DNA of 55,659 bases. It comes from Pseudomonadota bacterium (GTDB lineage Bacteria; Pseudomonadota; Alphaproteobacteria; Sphingomonadales; Sphingomonadaceae). The first letter of the stretch is position 1; each line of letters starts with the position of its first letter. Position numbers and translations under genes: made by a program. The stretch lies in the NCBI GenBank assembly GCA_018240895.1, contig JAFEEX010000041.1:1-55659 (forward strand), in the 5' to 3' direction. Below are positions 7,541 through 16,193 of this stretch, piece after piece. The notes beneath the pieces were generated by a model. The model was not told where the DNA came from. It worked only from the letters and a program-made list of their open reading frames with translations, and did not search any database.

Positions 7541-7605
7541 TCAGCTTTCCTACAATAGGGCGCATTTGGCAAGTCCTGCCCGACTCACCAGCGAAAGGGA
7601 CGGCG

Positions 7606-8079
7606 ATGCAGCGCAGATTGGCGGAACGCGAATTGACCAGCGAGGGGCCGGGCGGCATTGCCCCGGCAAAGGGGCGGCGCAGTGTCACGGTCAACCTGGC
7701 GGAAAGCCCGCTGTCGTGGCTTCACGCGCGCGGCCATTTGAGCGACGCGCAATTTGCCGCCGGAGAATGCCTGCGCCGCGATTTTGAGGCGGCACAGATC
7801 ATGCCGGGCGTGACGATGCGGTGGGATCCGGTGCGGGTGCAGGGCGGCCCGGTGGACAGGCAGCTAAACCCGACCGAACGCCAGATCGCAGCCAAGGCGC
7901 GGTTTGACGGCGCGGTTGGCGCAGCCGGGCCGGGCCTGTCAGACGTGTTGTGGCGGGTGGTCTGCGCCGGGGAAACATTGCCCGATGCAGAGCGGGTGCT
8001 GGCCTGGCCGGTGCGCAGCGGCAAACTGGTGCTCAGGCTGGCGCTGGACCGGGTGGCGGGGTTTTACCGGATCGGCTGA
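7606..8079 (+). CDS. DUF6456 domain-containing protein
   Basis: A 157-residue protein of the DUF6456 family, found widely in alphaproteobacteria and without a known function; some members carry an HTH. Typical features are VNLAESPLSWLHARGHL near residue 30, the AAGECLRRDFE segment, and a C-terminal part matching FDGAVGAAGPGLSDVLWRVV. It is divergent from the XRE gene, with 92 bp between the starts. It is possibly a cell-cycle or DNA-binding accessory protein, which is inference only. Confidence 0.8.
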   Translation: MQRRLAERELTSEGPGGIAPAKGRRSVTVNLAESPLSWLHARGHLSDAQFAAGECLRRDFEAAQIMPGVTMRWDPVRVQGGPVDRQLNPTERQIAAKARFDGAVGAAGPGLSDVLWRVVCAGETLPDAERVLAWPVRSGKLVLRLALDRVAGFYRIG

Positions 8080-8103
8080 AGCACCGGGCTGGCGGCTTTG
8101 CCC

Positions 8104-9891
8104 CTATCCCTCGACCATCTCCGCCAGTTCCAGCCAGCGCTCCTCCGCCGCGTCCTTTTCTGCGCGCGCGGTTTCAACCGCCTTGGTCAGCGCGGCGAAT
8201 TTCGCCGGTTCCTTGGTGTAAAGCGCGGGATCGTGAAGCGCCGCTTCGTCGCGGGCGATCTGGGCCAGCAAATCGTCTATCCGCTGCGGCAACAGGTCAT
8301 AGTCACGCTGATCCTTGTAGGATAGCTTGGCCTTGCGCCGCGGCTGGGGCGGGGACGGTGCCGCCGTTTCGGCAGCGGCCTTGACCGTCTTGACCGGGGC
8401 CGCGCATTTGGTCCGCTGCTTTTCCCAGTCGGCATAGCCGCCCGCGATCACGTCCACCTTGCCGCTGCCGTCCAGCCCCAGTGTCACCGTAACCGTGCGG
8501 TCCAGAAAGTCGCGGTCGTGGCTGACGATCAGCACGGTGCCGTCATAATCGGCAATCACTTCCTGCAACAGGTCAAGCGTTTCAAGGTCAAGGTCGTTGG
8601 TCGGCTCGTCCAGCACCAGCAGGTTTGATTTGCGGGCAAATTCCCGGGCCAACAACAGGCGGCTGCGTTCACCGCCTGAAAGCGTGCCGACCCGGGCATC
8701 AACCAGCCCCGGATCGAACAGAAAATCCTTGAGATAGCCCTGAATGTGCTTTCGCACCCCGCGCACGTCAATCCAGTCGCCGCCTTCCGCCAGCACATCG
8801 CGTACCCGCTTTTCAGGGCTGAGCAGGCTGCGCTGCTGATCGATCATCACCCCGTGAAGCGTGCGGGCCAGGGTGACCGAACCCGCATCCGGTTCCAGTT
8901 CCCCGGTCAGCAGCTTCAGCAGCGTGGTCTTGCCAGAGCCATTGGCCCCGACCAGACCAATCCGGTCACCGCGCTGGATGCGCAGGGAAAAGTCCTTGAT
9001 GATCGTGCGGTCATCAAATTTCTTGGTGATCTTGTCGGCAACGATCACCGCCTTGGTCTTCACATCATCGACCGCCAGCTTCATCTTGGCCGCGCCTTGC
9101 GGGCCGAGCATGGCCGCGCGTTGGGCACGCATTTCCCAGAGCTTTTCCAACCGGCCCTGGTTGCGCTTGCGCCGGGCGGTAACCCCGCGTTCCAGCCAAT
9201 GCGCCTCAATCTTCAGCTTGGCGTCCAGCTTGTCAGCAGCGCGCGCTTCCTCGGCATAGACCTGTTCCATCCACGCCTCGTACCCGCCGAAGCCGATTTC
9301 CTTGCGGCGCAGGCTGCCCCGGTCAAGCCACAGCGTGGCCCGGGTCAGCCGCTCCAGAAAGGTCCGGTCGTGGCTGATCACCACGAAGGCGCCGGTATAG
9401 CGTTGCAGCCAGGCTTCCAGCCAATCGATCGCGGCCAGATCAAGGTGGTTGGTCGGCTCGTCCAGCAGCAGCAGGTCGGGATCGCTGGCCAGTGCGCGGG
9501 CCAGCGCAGCACGGCGGCGTTCCCCGCCGCTGGCGCTGCCTGCCGCGCGGCCAAGATCGATCCCAAGCTGATCGGCAATCGCCTCAACCTCGTGCCGGGG
9601 CGGGGCATCACTGCCATGCAGGGCGAAATCCATCAGGGTGGCATGGCCGGTGAAGAACGGATCCTGCTCCAGCGTGACGATCCTGGTGCCGGGCTGGATT
9701 GATCGTTTGCCCTTGTCCGCCTCTATCTCGCCCGAGATCAGCTTGAGCAGGGTGGTCTTGCCCGCGCCGTTCCTGCCGATCAGCGCCAGCCGGTCACGCG
9801 GGGCGATGGCCAGGTCAAGGTCGCGGAACAGCCAGCCCGATCCTTGCTGCAGGCTGAGTTCTTCCCAGGAAAGGATCGGTGCAACGGCCAT
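8104..9891 (-). CDS. uup: ABC-F family ATPase, Uup type
   Basis: A 595-residue cytoplasmic protein with two ABC ATPase domains and no membrane part. ABC-F proteins bind ribosomes, and Uup is linked to resolving stalled ribosomes and to genome stability. Walker A motifs are at residues 39-47 (GRNGAGKTT) and 315-323 (GANGSGKTT). The signatures are SGGERRRAALARA and LSGGERSRLLLA, and the Walker B motifs are LLLLDEPTNHLD and LLVLDEPTNDLD. A basic linker of about residues 215-265 joins the halves. The C-terminal region after about residue 520 is the coiled-coil DNA-binding extension that marks Uup rather than EttA. Confidence 0.92.
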   Translation of the reverse strand: MAVAPILSWEELSLQQGSGWLFRDLDLAIAPRDRLALIGRNGAGKTTLLKLISGEIEADKGKRSIQPGTRIVTLEQDPFFTGHATLMDFALHGSDAPPRHEVEAIADQLGIDLGRAAGSASGGERRRAALARALASDPDLLLLDEPTNHLDLAAIDWLEAWLQRYTGAFVVISHDRTFLERLTRATLWLDRGSLRRKEIGFGGYEAWMEQVYAEEARAADKLDAKLKIEAHWLERGVTARRKRNQGRLEKLWEMRAQRAAMLGPQGAAKMKLAVDDVKTKAVIVADKITKKFDDRTIIKDFSLRIQRGDRIGLVGANGSGKTTLLKLLTGELEPDAGSVTLARTLHGVMIDQQRSLLSPEKRVRDVLAEGGDWIDVRGVRKHIQGYLKDFLFDPGLVDARVGTLSGGERSRLLLAREFARKSNLLVLDEPTNDLDLETLDLLQEVIADYDGTVLIVSHDRDFLDRTVTVTLGLDGSGKVDVIAGGYADWEKQRTKCAAPVKTVKAAAETAAPSPPQPRRKAKLSYKDQRDYDLLPQRIDDLLAQIARDEAALHDPALYTKEPAKFAALTKAVETARAEKDAAEERWLELAEMVEG

Positions 9892-9957
9892 GGTCCGCGC
9901 CGCCTATAGCCAGCGCCGCGCGTTGACAAGGCGCGGCAGCCGGGTGAGAGGTGCGCG

Positions 9958-10800
9958 ATGCGTACTGTATGGCTTAATGGTGAGTTCCTGCCCGAAACCG
10001 AGGCAAAGGTTTCAATCTTCGATCGCGCGCTGCTGTTCGGCCAGGGGGTTTATGAAGTGTCGCCGGTGCTGGATGGGCATTTCTGCAACTGGGCGCATCA
10101 TGCCGCGCGGCTGGAACGATCAAAGGCGGCGGCGCGGATTGCGGATGACACTGACTGGCCGGCGGTGCTGAGTGAACTAATCACCCGCAACGACCTGGTT
10201 GAAGGGCGTGTCTATCTGCAGATCACCGGCGGTGCGCCGGCTGACCGCGATTTCCTGTCCCCGGTGCCGCCCCCCCCGCCAACCCGGCTGGCCTTTACCC
10301 AGGCGGCTTCGCTGATCGCCAATCCGGCGGCGCAAACCGGACTGAAGGTGATGCTCGCCCCCGATGGCCGCTGGGCGCTGCGATCGGCCAAAACCACGCA
10401 GTTGCTCTATTCCGTGATCGCCAAGGAAACCGCGCGCGAGGCCGGCTATGACGACGCCTGGTTCGTTGAGGACGGGGTGATTACCGAGCAGACCAGCGCC
10501 AACGCTCATATCATCGATTCACGCGGCGTGCTGGTTTCGCACCCGGTTGATCATGCGGTGCTGCCCGGTGTCACGCGGATCAACGTGATCGCGATTGCCC
10601 GGGCAATGGGCCTGACGGTGGAGGAGCGTCCGTTCACCACCGATGAACTGTTCGCCGCGCGCGAAGCCTTTGTTTCCGCAGCCGGATCGCTGGTACTGCC
10701 GGTGACGTCAGTGGACGCCAAGCCGATCGGCAATGGCGGGCCGGGGGTGATTACCGCAGAGATCCGCGCTCGCTATATAACCTTGCTGCGCGGCGACTGA
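9958..10800 (+). CDS. D-amino-acid transaminase (class IV PLP)
   Basis: A 280-residue fold-type IV aminotransferase, most similar by eye to D-alanine aminotransferase, which makes D-glutamate and D-alanine for peptidoglycan. Signs are WLNGEFLPETEAKVSIFDRALLFG at the N-terminus, the PLP lysine K145 in RSAKTTQLLYSV (the same number as in the Bacillus enzyme), the cofactor-phosphate motif VITEQTSANAH, and VLPGVTR. Branched-chain aminotransferase or aminodeoxychorismate lyase are the alternatives within the fold. It stands alone between uup and a PepSY gene. Confidence 0.85.
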   Translation: MRTVWLNGEFLPETEAKVSIFDRALLFGQGVYEVSPVLDGHFCNWAHHAARLERSKAAARIADDTDWPAVLSELITRNDLVEGRVYLQITGGAPADRDFLSPVPPPPPTRLAFTQAASLIANPAAQTGLKVMLAPDGRWALRSAKTTQLLYSVIAKETAREAGYDDAWFVEDGVITEQTSANAHIIDSRGVLVSHPVDHAVLPGVTRINVIAIARAMGLTVEERPFTTDELFAAREAFVSAAGSLVLPVTSVDAKPIGNGGPGVITAEIRARYITLLRGD

Positions 10801-10845
10801 ATCATTCACGGATCATTCAAGCCTTTAAGATTAGACGCCCGGATT

Positions 10846-11139
10846 ATGAACAAGCTCCTTGCCATGCTGATCGCTGCAAGCGCCCTGTCCGCTACGCCCG
10901 CCCTTGCCGGCCCCGAAGGGGAGCAGGGCCAGGTCCGAAAGGAGCTGCGGGCCGGCAATATCCTGTCGATCCGCCAGATCGAGGAAAAGATCCTGCCGAC
11001 CATGGCGGGCGCGCAATACCTTGGACCGGAATATGATTCCACGGCCCTGGCATACCGGCTGAAGTTCATTCGCGATGGACGCGTGCTGTTTGTGGATGTT
11101 GATGCCCGCACCGGTGACGTGATCCGCCAGACGCGCTAG
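10846..11139 (+). CDS. PepSY-domain periplasmic protein
   Basis: A 97-residue secreted protein with a signal peptide (residues 1-21, cleavage after ALA) and one PepSY domain (about residues 35-95: IRQIEEKILP, then AYRLKFIRDGRVLFVDVDARTG). PepSY proteins bind or inhibit periplasmic factors. The gene lies 79 bp before a response regulator and histidine kinase on the same strand, so it may modulate the sensor or report on its state. Confidence 0.85.
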   Translation: MNKLLAMLIAASALSATPALAGPEGEQGQVRKELRAGNILSIRQIEEKILPTMAGAQYLGPEYDSTALAYRLKFIRDGRVLFVDVDARTGDVIRQTR

Positions 11140-11218
11140 GCCGCTTGCTTGACGCCTTTGGGCTTTGGCCCCATTTGAGGCCGAGTTTCAAGGCCGCGTT
11201 TCACAGGGGAATTTGCAG

Positions 11219-11893
11219 ATGCGCATCCTGATCGTCGAGGACGAACCAACCCTCGGCAAGCAGCTCAAGTCAACACTCGAAGCCACCGGATATGCCGTTG
11301 ATCTTTCGGTCGATGGTGAGGACGGGCACTTCATGGGCTCGACCGAGGAATATGACGCGGTGATCCTTGACCTTGGCCTGCCGGAAATTGACGGGCTGAC
11401 GGTGCTGGGGATGTGGCGCAAGGAAGGACGCAAGTTTCCCGTCCTGGTGCTGACCGCGCGCGATAGCTGGTCAGACAAGGTGGCCGGGCTTGATGCCGGT
11501 GCGGATGACTATCTGGCCAAGCCGTTCCAGACCGAAGAATTGATCGCACGGCTGCGCGCGCTGATCCGCCGCGCATCGGGCAATACCAGCAGCGAACTGA
11601 TCGCCGGCGACGTACGGCTTGATACCCGTTCGGGCCGGGTCACGCTGAATGGAGAGCCGGTCAAGCTGACGGCGCAGGAATACAAGCTACTGTCCTATCT
11701 GCTTCACCATAAGGGCAAGGTGGTCAGCCGGACCGAACTGATCGAACATATCTATGATCAGGATTTCGATCGGGATTCCAACACGATTGAGGTTTTCGTC
11801 ACACGGATCAGAAAGAAACTGGGTGCCGATGTGATCACTACGATCCGCGGGCTTGGTTACAGTCTGGATGATCCGGCGCTGCCGCGCGGATAA
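11219..11893 (+). CDS. OmpR-family response regulator (PhoP-like)
   Basis: A 224-residue two-component regulator. The receiver domain (1-118) has the acidic pocket VEDE, phospho-acceptor D51 in AVILDLGLP, and the Lys in LAKPF. The winged-helix DNA-binding domain (about 125-220) includes KLTAQEYKLLSYLL and RDSNTIEVFVTRIRKKLG. The order and sequence resemble PhoP. I chose the ATG at 11219 (RILIVEDE start, AGGGGA upstream) over an in-frame start 54 bp earlier. It is followed by its kinase after 115 bp containing a short dispersed repeat. Confidence 0.93.
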   Translation: MRILIVEDEPTLGKQLKSTLEATGYAVDLSVDGEDGHFMGSTEEYDAVILDLGLPEIDGLTVLGMWRKEGRKFPVLVLTARDSWSDKVAGLDAGADDYLAKPFQTEELIARLRALIRRASGNTSSELIAGDVRLDTRSGRVTLNGEPVKLTAQEYKLLSYLLHHKGKVVSRTELIEHIYDQDFDRDSNTIEVFVTRIRKKLGADVITTIRGLGYSLDDPALPRG

Positions 11894-11963
11894 CACCGGC
11901 TTGCGGTTCCTTCGGTTCCTGGTCGGTTGAAGGCTTGTCCTGTTTCGCGAGGTAGCAAGAAAG

Positions 11964-11993
11964 TGCGGTCCTTCGGCAGGCTCAGGACGGACA
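11964..11993. repeat. Dispersed palindromic repeat (GTCCTTCGGCAGG type)
   Basis: GTCCT-N11-AGGAC with the flanks of the motif CCTTCGRCAGGCTCAGG, which I recognise as a very common short intergenic repeat in Sphingomonadales genomes. It lies between the response regulator and its kinase, so it would be transcribed within the operon. Confidence 0.6.
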
Positions 11994-12008
11994 GGTTGGG
12001 TTAGGTCG

Positions 12009-13376
12009 ATGGAACCGATTGTCGCCACCACCACTTCCCACACGGGATCGCTGTCACGCCGGATGATGGTGATTGCGGCGGCTTGGATTTTTGTGCTGCT
12101 GCTGGGCGGCGGTATCGCGCTGGACCGCACCCTGACCAGCCTGGTTACCAGCAACTTCGACAATCAGCTCGGCTATATGCTGACCGCGATGATGGGCTCG
12201 ACCGAGATCAGTTCTGACGGGGAAGTCTATTTCAACCGGCCCCTGGGTGATCAGCGCTTCCTTGAACCCAACAGCGGGCTCTATTGGCAGATCAGCGGCA
12301 AGGGACACGAAGATTATCCTTCGCGGTCCCTGTGGGATCGCAATCTGACCGTCCACGCCGATCATTTCGACATGGCCCCGCACATTTACGATTCAAACCA
12401 GTTCAAGGGCGAACCACTGCGGGTGATGGAACGATCCATCATCCTGCCGGGCAGCGATACCCGCTGGACTTTCATCGTCGCGGAAAGCCGCAAGGAACTG
12501 GACGACCAGATTCGCCGGTTCCGCTCAATCCTGATCTGGTCATTCGTGGTGCTGGGGCTGGGGCTGCTGCTGATGGCGGCATTGCAGACCTGGTACGGGC
12601 TGGGTCCACTGCGCCGGGTGCGGCTGGCGATCCAGCGAATGCGCACCACCGGCGCCAACCGCGTGACCGAGCCGCTGCCGCTGGAAGTGCAGCCGCTGGT
12701 GCAGGAGCTCAACGGATTGCTGGCTCACTCGATCAAGCAGGCGGAGGAGGCGCGGACTCACGCCGGGAACCTGGCTCACGCGCTGAAAACCCCGCTGACC
12801 GTGGTGATGAACGCAGCCACTGCGCACGCGCCCGATCTGGCCGAAACCGTGATCCGTGAAGCGGCGGTGATGCGCCGCCAGGTCGATCACCATCTTGCGC
12901 GTGCCCGTGCGGTTGGCCGCCGCGCCGTGGGGCAGGCCCGCGCCAATGTCAGCGAAAGCACCGAGGCGGTGCTGCGCGCGGTGACGCGGCTTTATGACGG
13001 CACCCGGTTCGATCTTGATGGCAACCGCGATGCCGTGGTTTCGATCGAGCGGCAGGATCTTGATGAAATTCTGGGTAATCTGATTGAAAATGCCGCCAAA
13101 TACGGCGGCGGCAGCGTATTCGTGACCATTGACCCAACCAAAGAGCCGACGTTCTGCGAGATCTGGGTTGAGGATGACGGCATGGGCATCCCCGAGGAAG
13201 AGCGTGAGCGCATTTTCGATCGCGGTGCCCGGCTTGATACCGGCAAACCCGGCACTGGCCTTGGCCTGGCGATCGTTCGCGATGTGGCCGAAATCTATGG
13301 CGGCGGGGTGAGGCTGGAAGAAAGCGAGGACCTGGGCGGTCTGCTGGTCAAGCTGCGACTGCCCAGGGCCGGGTAA
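12009..13376 (+). CDS. Sensor histidine kinase (PhoQ-like)
   Basis: A 455-residue membrane kinase. TM1 is at about 20-39, a periplasmic sensor of about 135 residues follows, TM2 is at about 174-193, and a HAMP-like linker comes next. The phospho-acceptor is H257 in NLAHALKTPL, and the ATPase domain carries the N box (NLIENAAKYG), G1 (DDGMGIP) and G2 (GTGLGLAIV). The cognate regulator is immediately upstream and a PepSY gene precedes both. The signal is unknown; PhoQ relatives sense divalent cations, peptides or acid. Confidence 0.93.
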   Translation: MEPIVATTTSHTGSLSRRMMVIAAAWIFVLLLGGGIALDRTLTSLVTSNFDNQLGYMLTAMMGSTEISSDGEVYFNRPLGDQRFLEPNSGLYWQISGKGHEDYPSRSLWDRNLTVHADHFDMAPHIYDSNQFKGEPLRVMERSIILPGSDTRWTFIVAESRKELDDQIRRFRSILIWSFVVLGLGLLLMAALQTWYGLGPLRRVRLAIQRMRTTGANRVTEPLPLEVQPLVQELNGLLAHSIKQAEEARTHAGNLAHALKTPLTVVMNAATAHAPDLAETVIREAAVMRRQVDHHLARARAVGRRAVGQARANVSESTEAVLRAVTRLYDGTRFDLDGNRDAVVSIERQDLDEILGNLIENAAKYGGGSVFVTIDPTKEPTFCEIWVEDDGMGIPEEERERIFDRGARLDTGKPGTGLGLAIVRDVAEIYGGGVRLEESEDLGGLLVKLRLPRAG

Positions 13377-13385
13377 GAGCCAGGC

Positions 13386-14129
13386 TTACTTCTGATTTTC
13401 CTTGGCAAGCTGCGCTTCGGTAATGCCCAGCAGTTTCGCCAGTTTCGAACGATCCACCGCGCTCAGATCGACATATTTGCGCGGTTTTGGTAAGGTCGCG
13501 GTCGCGGCCTGCACGGATTTCAAGATGTCGGGCATCTGCTTGGAGAGTTCCGGCATGAATTGCTGGATTTTGGCCATCACCGCCGGATCAGTCATGATCA
13601 CCATCGATTCTGCGGCATAGGCCTTGCCAGTCGGGGTTTCGAAAAAGCGGTTCATCTCCCCAAGCTGATCAGTGGTGAAGCGGTTGGCATAGGCTTGCCC
13701 GACGCCGTCACGAACCGCCGGCTCGAACCCGACCATCACCTTGGTCATTTCCGACATCATCGTGCCCATGGTGACTTCCATCCGCTGCCGGTAGACCGGG
13801 TCATAGATGGCCATGATTTCCTGCAATGTGCCGCTGCCCAGTTTGGCCACCGTTTCAGGGCTCTGCCCGCCCATGGCCGCAAGATCGCGAAGCTGCATCT
13901 GGCTTACGCTATCCACCGCCGATTTGCTTACCGCCTGCATCGATGCGTTCATCAGCCGGGCATAGGTGCCGGCCGGGAAGATGTGTTCAACAACCGCCTT
14001 GGCCGCGGCGAGGCGGGCGGGATCGATGGTGGCTGTGGCGGTTGCTGTCGCCGCTTCCTGCGCATGAACCGCAAGGGGAACGGCCCCGATAACAATCGCC
14101 GCCGCGCCCGAAACTATGGATTTGATCAC
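13386..14129 (-). CDS. DUF2059 domain-containing secreted protein
   Basis: A 247-residue protein with a signal peptide (residues 1-23, cleavage after VHA) and an Ala/Thr-rich linker, then a helical DUF2059 domain (about 125-200, with RFTTDQLGEMNRFFETPTGKAY, which is the family's best conserved stretch). Function is unknown; it is periplasmic by prediction. It is convergent with the histidine kinase gene, with 9 bp between the stops. Confidence 0.88.
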   Translation of the reverse strand: MIKSIVSGAAAIVIGAVPLAVHAQEAATATATATIDPARLAAAKAVVEHIFPAGTYARLMNASMQAVSKSAVDSVSQMQLRDLAAMGGQSPETVAKLGSGTLQEIMAIYDPVYRQRMEVTMGTMMSEMTKVMVGFEPAVRDGVGQAYANRFTTDQLGEMNRFFETPTGKAYAAESMVIMTDPAVMAKIQQFMPELSKQMPDILKSVQAATATLPKPRKYVDLSAVDRSKLAKLLGITEAQLAKENQK

Positions 14130-14206
14130 GCCCCGTTCCTCCCAAAAGCGTTTGGTATCGAAACGGATAGCGAAAACGTCCGGTGAAAGAAAGCGCAGCT
14201 GTCCGG

Positions 14207-14503
14207 CTACTTGGCCTCTGCCGCCTGTTCGTGATGGCGGATCACTTCCTGAATGATAAACCGCAGGAACTTTTCCGAAAATTCCGGATCAAGCTGCGCA
14301 TCTTCGGCCAGCCGACGCAGCCTGGCGATCTGCCGTTCCTCTCGCCCGGGATCGGATGCCGGCAGGGCCTTTTCCGCCTTGTAGGTTCCCACTGCCTTGG
14401 TGATGCGGAATCGCTCGGCCAGGATGTGAATCAGGGCCGCATCGATATTGTCGATCGATGCGCGGTAAGAGGCGAGGATCGGATCGGGTGCGCTTTCGGA
14501 CAT
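14207..14503 (-). CDS. Chorismate mutase, AroQ class
   Basis: A 98-residue all-helical AroQ-type chorismate mutase, converting chorismate to prephenate for phenylalanine and tyrosine synthesis. Helix 1 has the substrate-binding Arg (YRASIDNIDAALIHILAERFRITKAVG), and helix 2 has DPGREERQIARLRRLAED. I chose the ATG at 14501-14503 (MSESAPDP) over a longer in-frame start. It is divergent from the polyprenyl synthase gene, with 89 bp between the starts. Confidence 0.92.
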   Translation of the reverse strand: MSESAPDPILASYRASIDNIDAALIHILAERFRITKAVGTYKAEKALPASDPGREERQIARLRRLAEDAQLDPEFSEKFLRFIIQEVIRHHEQAAEAK

Positions 14504-14592
14504 GATTCCCGCGCTAGCATGACATTTTGCGCAATACCATTGCCCGCTTTGCACTTGCCATTGCCGCGCCGGGCGGGCTACGCGCTTTGGCG

Positions 14593-15609
14593 ATGAGCGC
14601 CGATATTATCCCCCTGCGTCCGCGAGAAACCGCGCCCTCGCTTGGCCCGATGATGACGCTGACCGCATCGGGGATGAATGCGGTAAACGCGGTGATCCTT
14701 GACCGGATGCAAAGCGAGATCCCGCTGATTCCGGCACTTGCCGGGCACCTGATCGCCGGCGGGGGCAAGCGGATGCGCCCGATGCTGACCCTGGCCGGGG
14801 CGGCGCTGTGCGATTATCACGGCACGCGGCATCACAAGCTGGCCGCAGCGGTGGAATTCATTCACACCGCGACGCTGCTGCATGATGACGTGGTGGATGG
14901 TTCCGAAATGCGCCGGGGCAAGGCTGCGGCCAATCTGGTGTTCGGCAATCCTGCGACCGTGCTGGTGGGCGATTTCCTGTTTACCCGCAGCTTTGAACTG
15001 ATGGTTGAGGATGGCAGCCTTAAAGTGCTGAAGATCCTCTCGGGTGCCAGCTCAGTCATTTCTGAAGGGGAGGTAGATCAGTTGATCGCCGCCCGCCAGA
15101 TCGAAACCAGCGAGGAACGCTATCTGACGATCATCGGCGCCAAGACCGCGGCACTTTTCGCCGCTGCCACGCGCATTGCCGCCGTGGTTGCCGAACGGGG
15201 CGAGGCGGAGGAGCGCGCGCTGGAGGACTATGGCCGCAACCTGGGCATCGCCTTCCAACTTGTTGACGATGCGATGGATTACGATTCGGCCAGCGATGAA
15301 ATGGGCAAGGGCCGGGGGGACGATTTCCGCGAAGGGAAAATGACCCTGCCGGTGATTCTGGCCTATGCCCGCGGCAACGAGGATGAACGCGCGTTCTGGC
15401 GCGCGGCGATTGCCGGGCACCGCACCACCGATGCCGATCTGTCTCACGCCATAACGCTGATCCATCGCCACGATGCGGTGGGTGCCACGCGCGACCGGGC
15501 GCGGCATTTTGCCCAGCGCGCGATCGATGCGATTGCCGGCTTTCCGGCCAGCGAGGCTCATGCCGCAATGGCCGAGGCGGCCGAATTCGCGGTAACCCGC
15601 CGCGCCTGA
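14593..15609 (+). CDS. ispB: Polyprenyl (octaprenyl-type) diphosphate synthase
   Basis: A 338-residue trans-prenyltransferase that makes the long isoprenoid tail of ubiquinone. The first Asp-rich motif is LLHDDVVDGSEMRRG and the second is LVDDAMDYD. GGGKRMRPML binds pyrophosphate. The chain length of the product is not certain from sequence; sphingomonads usually have Q-10. I chose the ATG at 14593 instead of a TTG 66 bp earlier. It complements the shorter-chain synthase at 40544 and Coq4 at 36424. Confidence 0.9.
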   Translation: MSADIIPLRPRETAPSLGPMMTLTASGMNAVNAVILDRMQSEIPLIPALAGHLIAGGGKRMRPMLTLAGAALCDYHGTRHHKLAAAVEFIHTATLLHDDVVDGSEMRRGKAAANLVFGNPATVLVGDFLFTRSFELMVEDGSLKVLKILSGASSVISEGEVDQLIAARQIETSEERYLTIIGAKTAALFAAATRIAAVVAERGEAEERALEDYGRNLGIAFQLVDDAMDYDSASDEMGKGRGDDFREGKMTLPVILAYARGNEDERAFWRAAIAGHRTTDADLSHAITLIHRHDAVGATRDRARHFAQRAIDAIAGFPASEAHAAMAEAAEFAVTRRA

Positions 15610-15782
15610 TTCACCGCGCGTTGCGGTCATCCTCAATTCATCCCCGGGCGCGCTCAACCGGCCGTGAACTGCACCTGTCCAGCGGTGAGTTGCATGGGGG
15701 ATTCAGGATTTTTTAACCAGGCGGACCCAAATTGGAAATTGCTTGGGGGCCAACGATTTGACCAGAAATCGAGGTCTAAGCC

Positions 15783-16118
15783 ATGATTGAATACCACAAC
15801 TCTCGTGCTGCCCGGATCATTGGTCCGTACAGTGAAATCCTCACGCGGGACAGCTTGCCGCCCCGCAATACGACGCGGTGGGTTGCCAGCCGCAAGGCCC
15901 AGGTCGTCGCTGCGGTGCAGGGCGGCTTACTCAGCCTGGAAGAGGTGATGGCGCGCTATAACCTTAGCCTGGAGGAATTCTATTCCTGGCAGAGGGCGAT
16001 GGACCGTGCCGGGGTTTCCGGCCTGCGGGTCGCCTGGTCACAGCAAGACCGCGCTGAACGTCGCCGTCCTCACCGCGCCGATGTGCCGGCGGCCCGGCGG
16101 CACCTGACAGCGGTGTAG
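15783..16118 (+). CDS. SciP-like DUF1153 transcriptional regulator
   Basis: A 111-residue member of the CtrA-inhibitor SciP family, small helix-turn-helix proteins that restrain CtrA-activated genes in the alphaproteobacterial cell cycle. The family pattern is clear up to about residue 83: IIGPYSEILTRDSLPPRNTTRWV, then KAQVVAAVQGGLLSLEEVMARYNLSLEEF, then WQRAMDRAG. After GLRV the expected tail (RIQHYR type) is replaced by an Arg-rich sequence of about 25 residues. This may be a divergent paralogue rather than the housekeeping SciP. A GATTC site and a TTAACC half-site lie about 65-80 bp upstream. Confidence 0.82.
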   Translation: MIEYHNSRAARIIGPYSEILTRDSLPPRNTTRWVASRKAQVVAAVQGGLLSLEEVMARYNLSLEEFYSWQRAMDRAGVSGLRVAWSQQDRAERRRPHRADVPAARRHLTAV

Positions 16119-16193
16119 GCATTCGCCTTGTACAGTCCGGCGGTGCCCGGTCCATAATGCGGTGGAGAGGACGCACTATGGAGCGGGTTCCGC

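Noticed and set aside
7542-7553. TTTCCTACA near the XRE gene, similar to the ICE motif TTTCCTACAGC
   Set aside because: Only 9 of 11 bases match, there is no paired copy, and it is 6 kb outside the element; likely chance.
15700-15718. CtrA/CcrM-type control of the SciP-like gene
   Set aside because: Only one TTAACC half-site and one GATTC are seen, without the second CtrA half-site at the right distance; too weak for a call.
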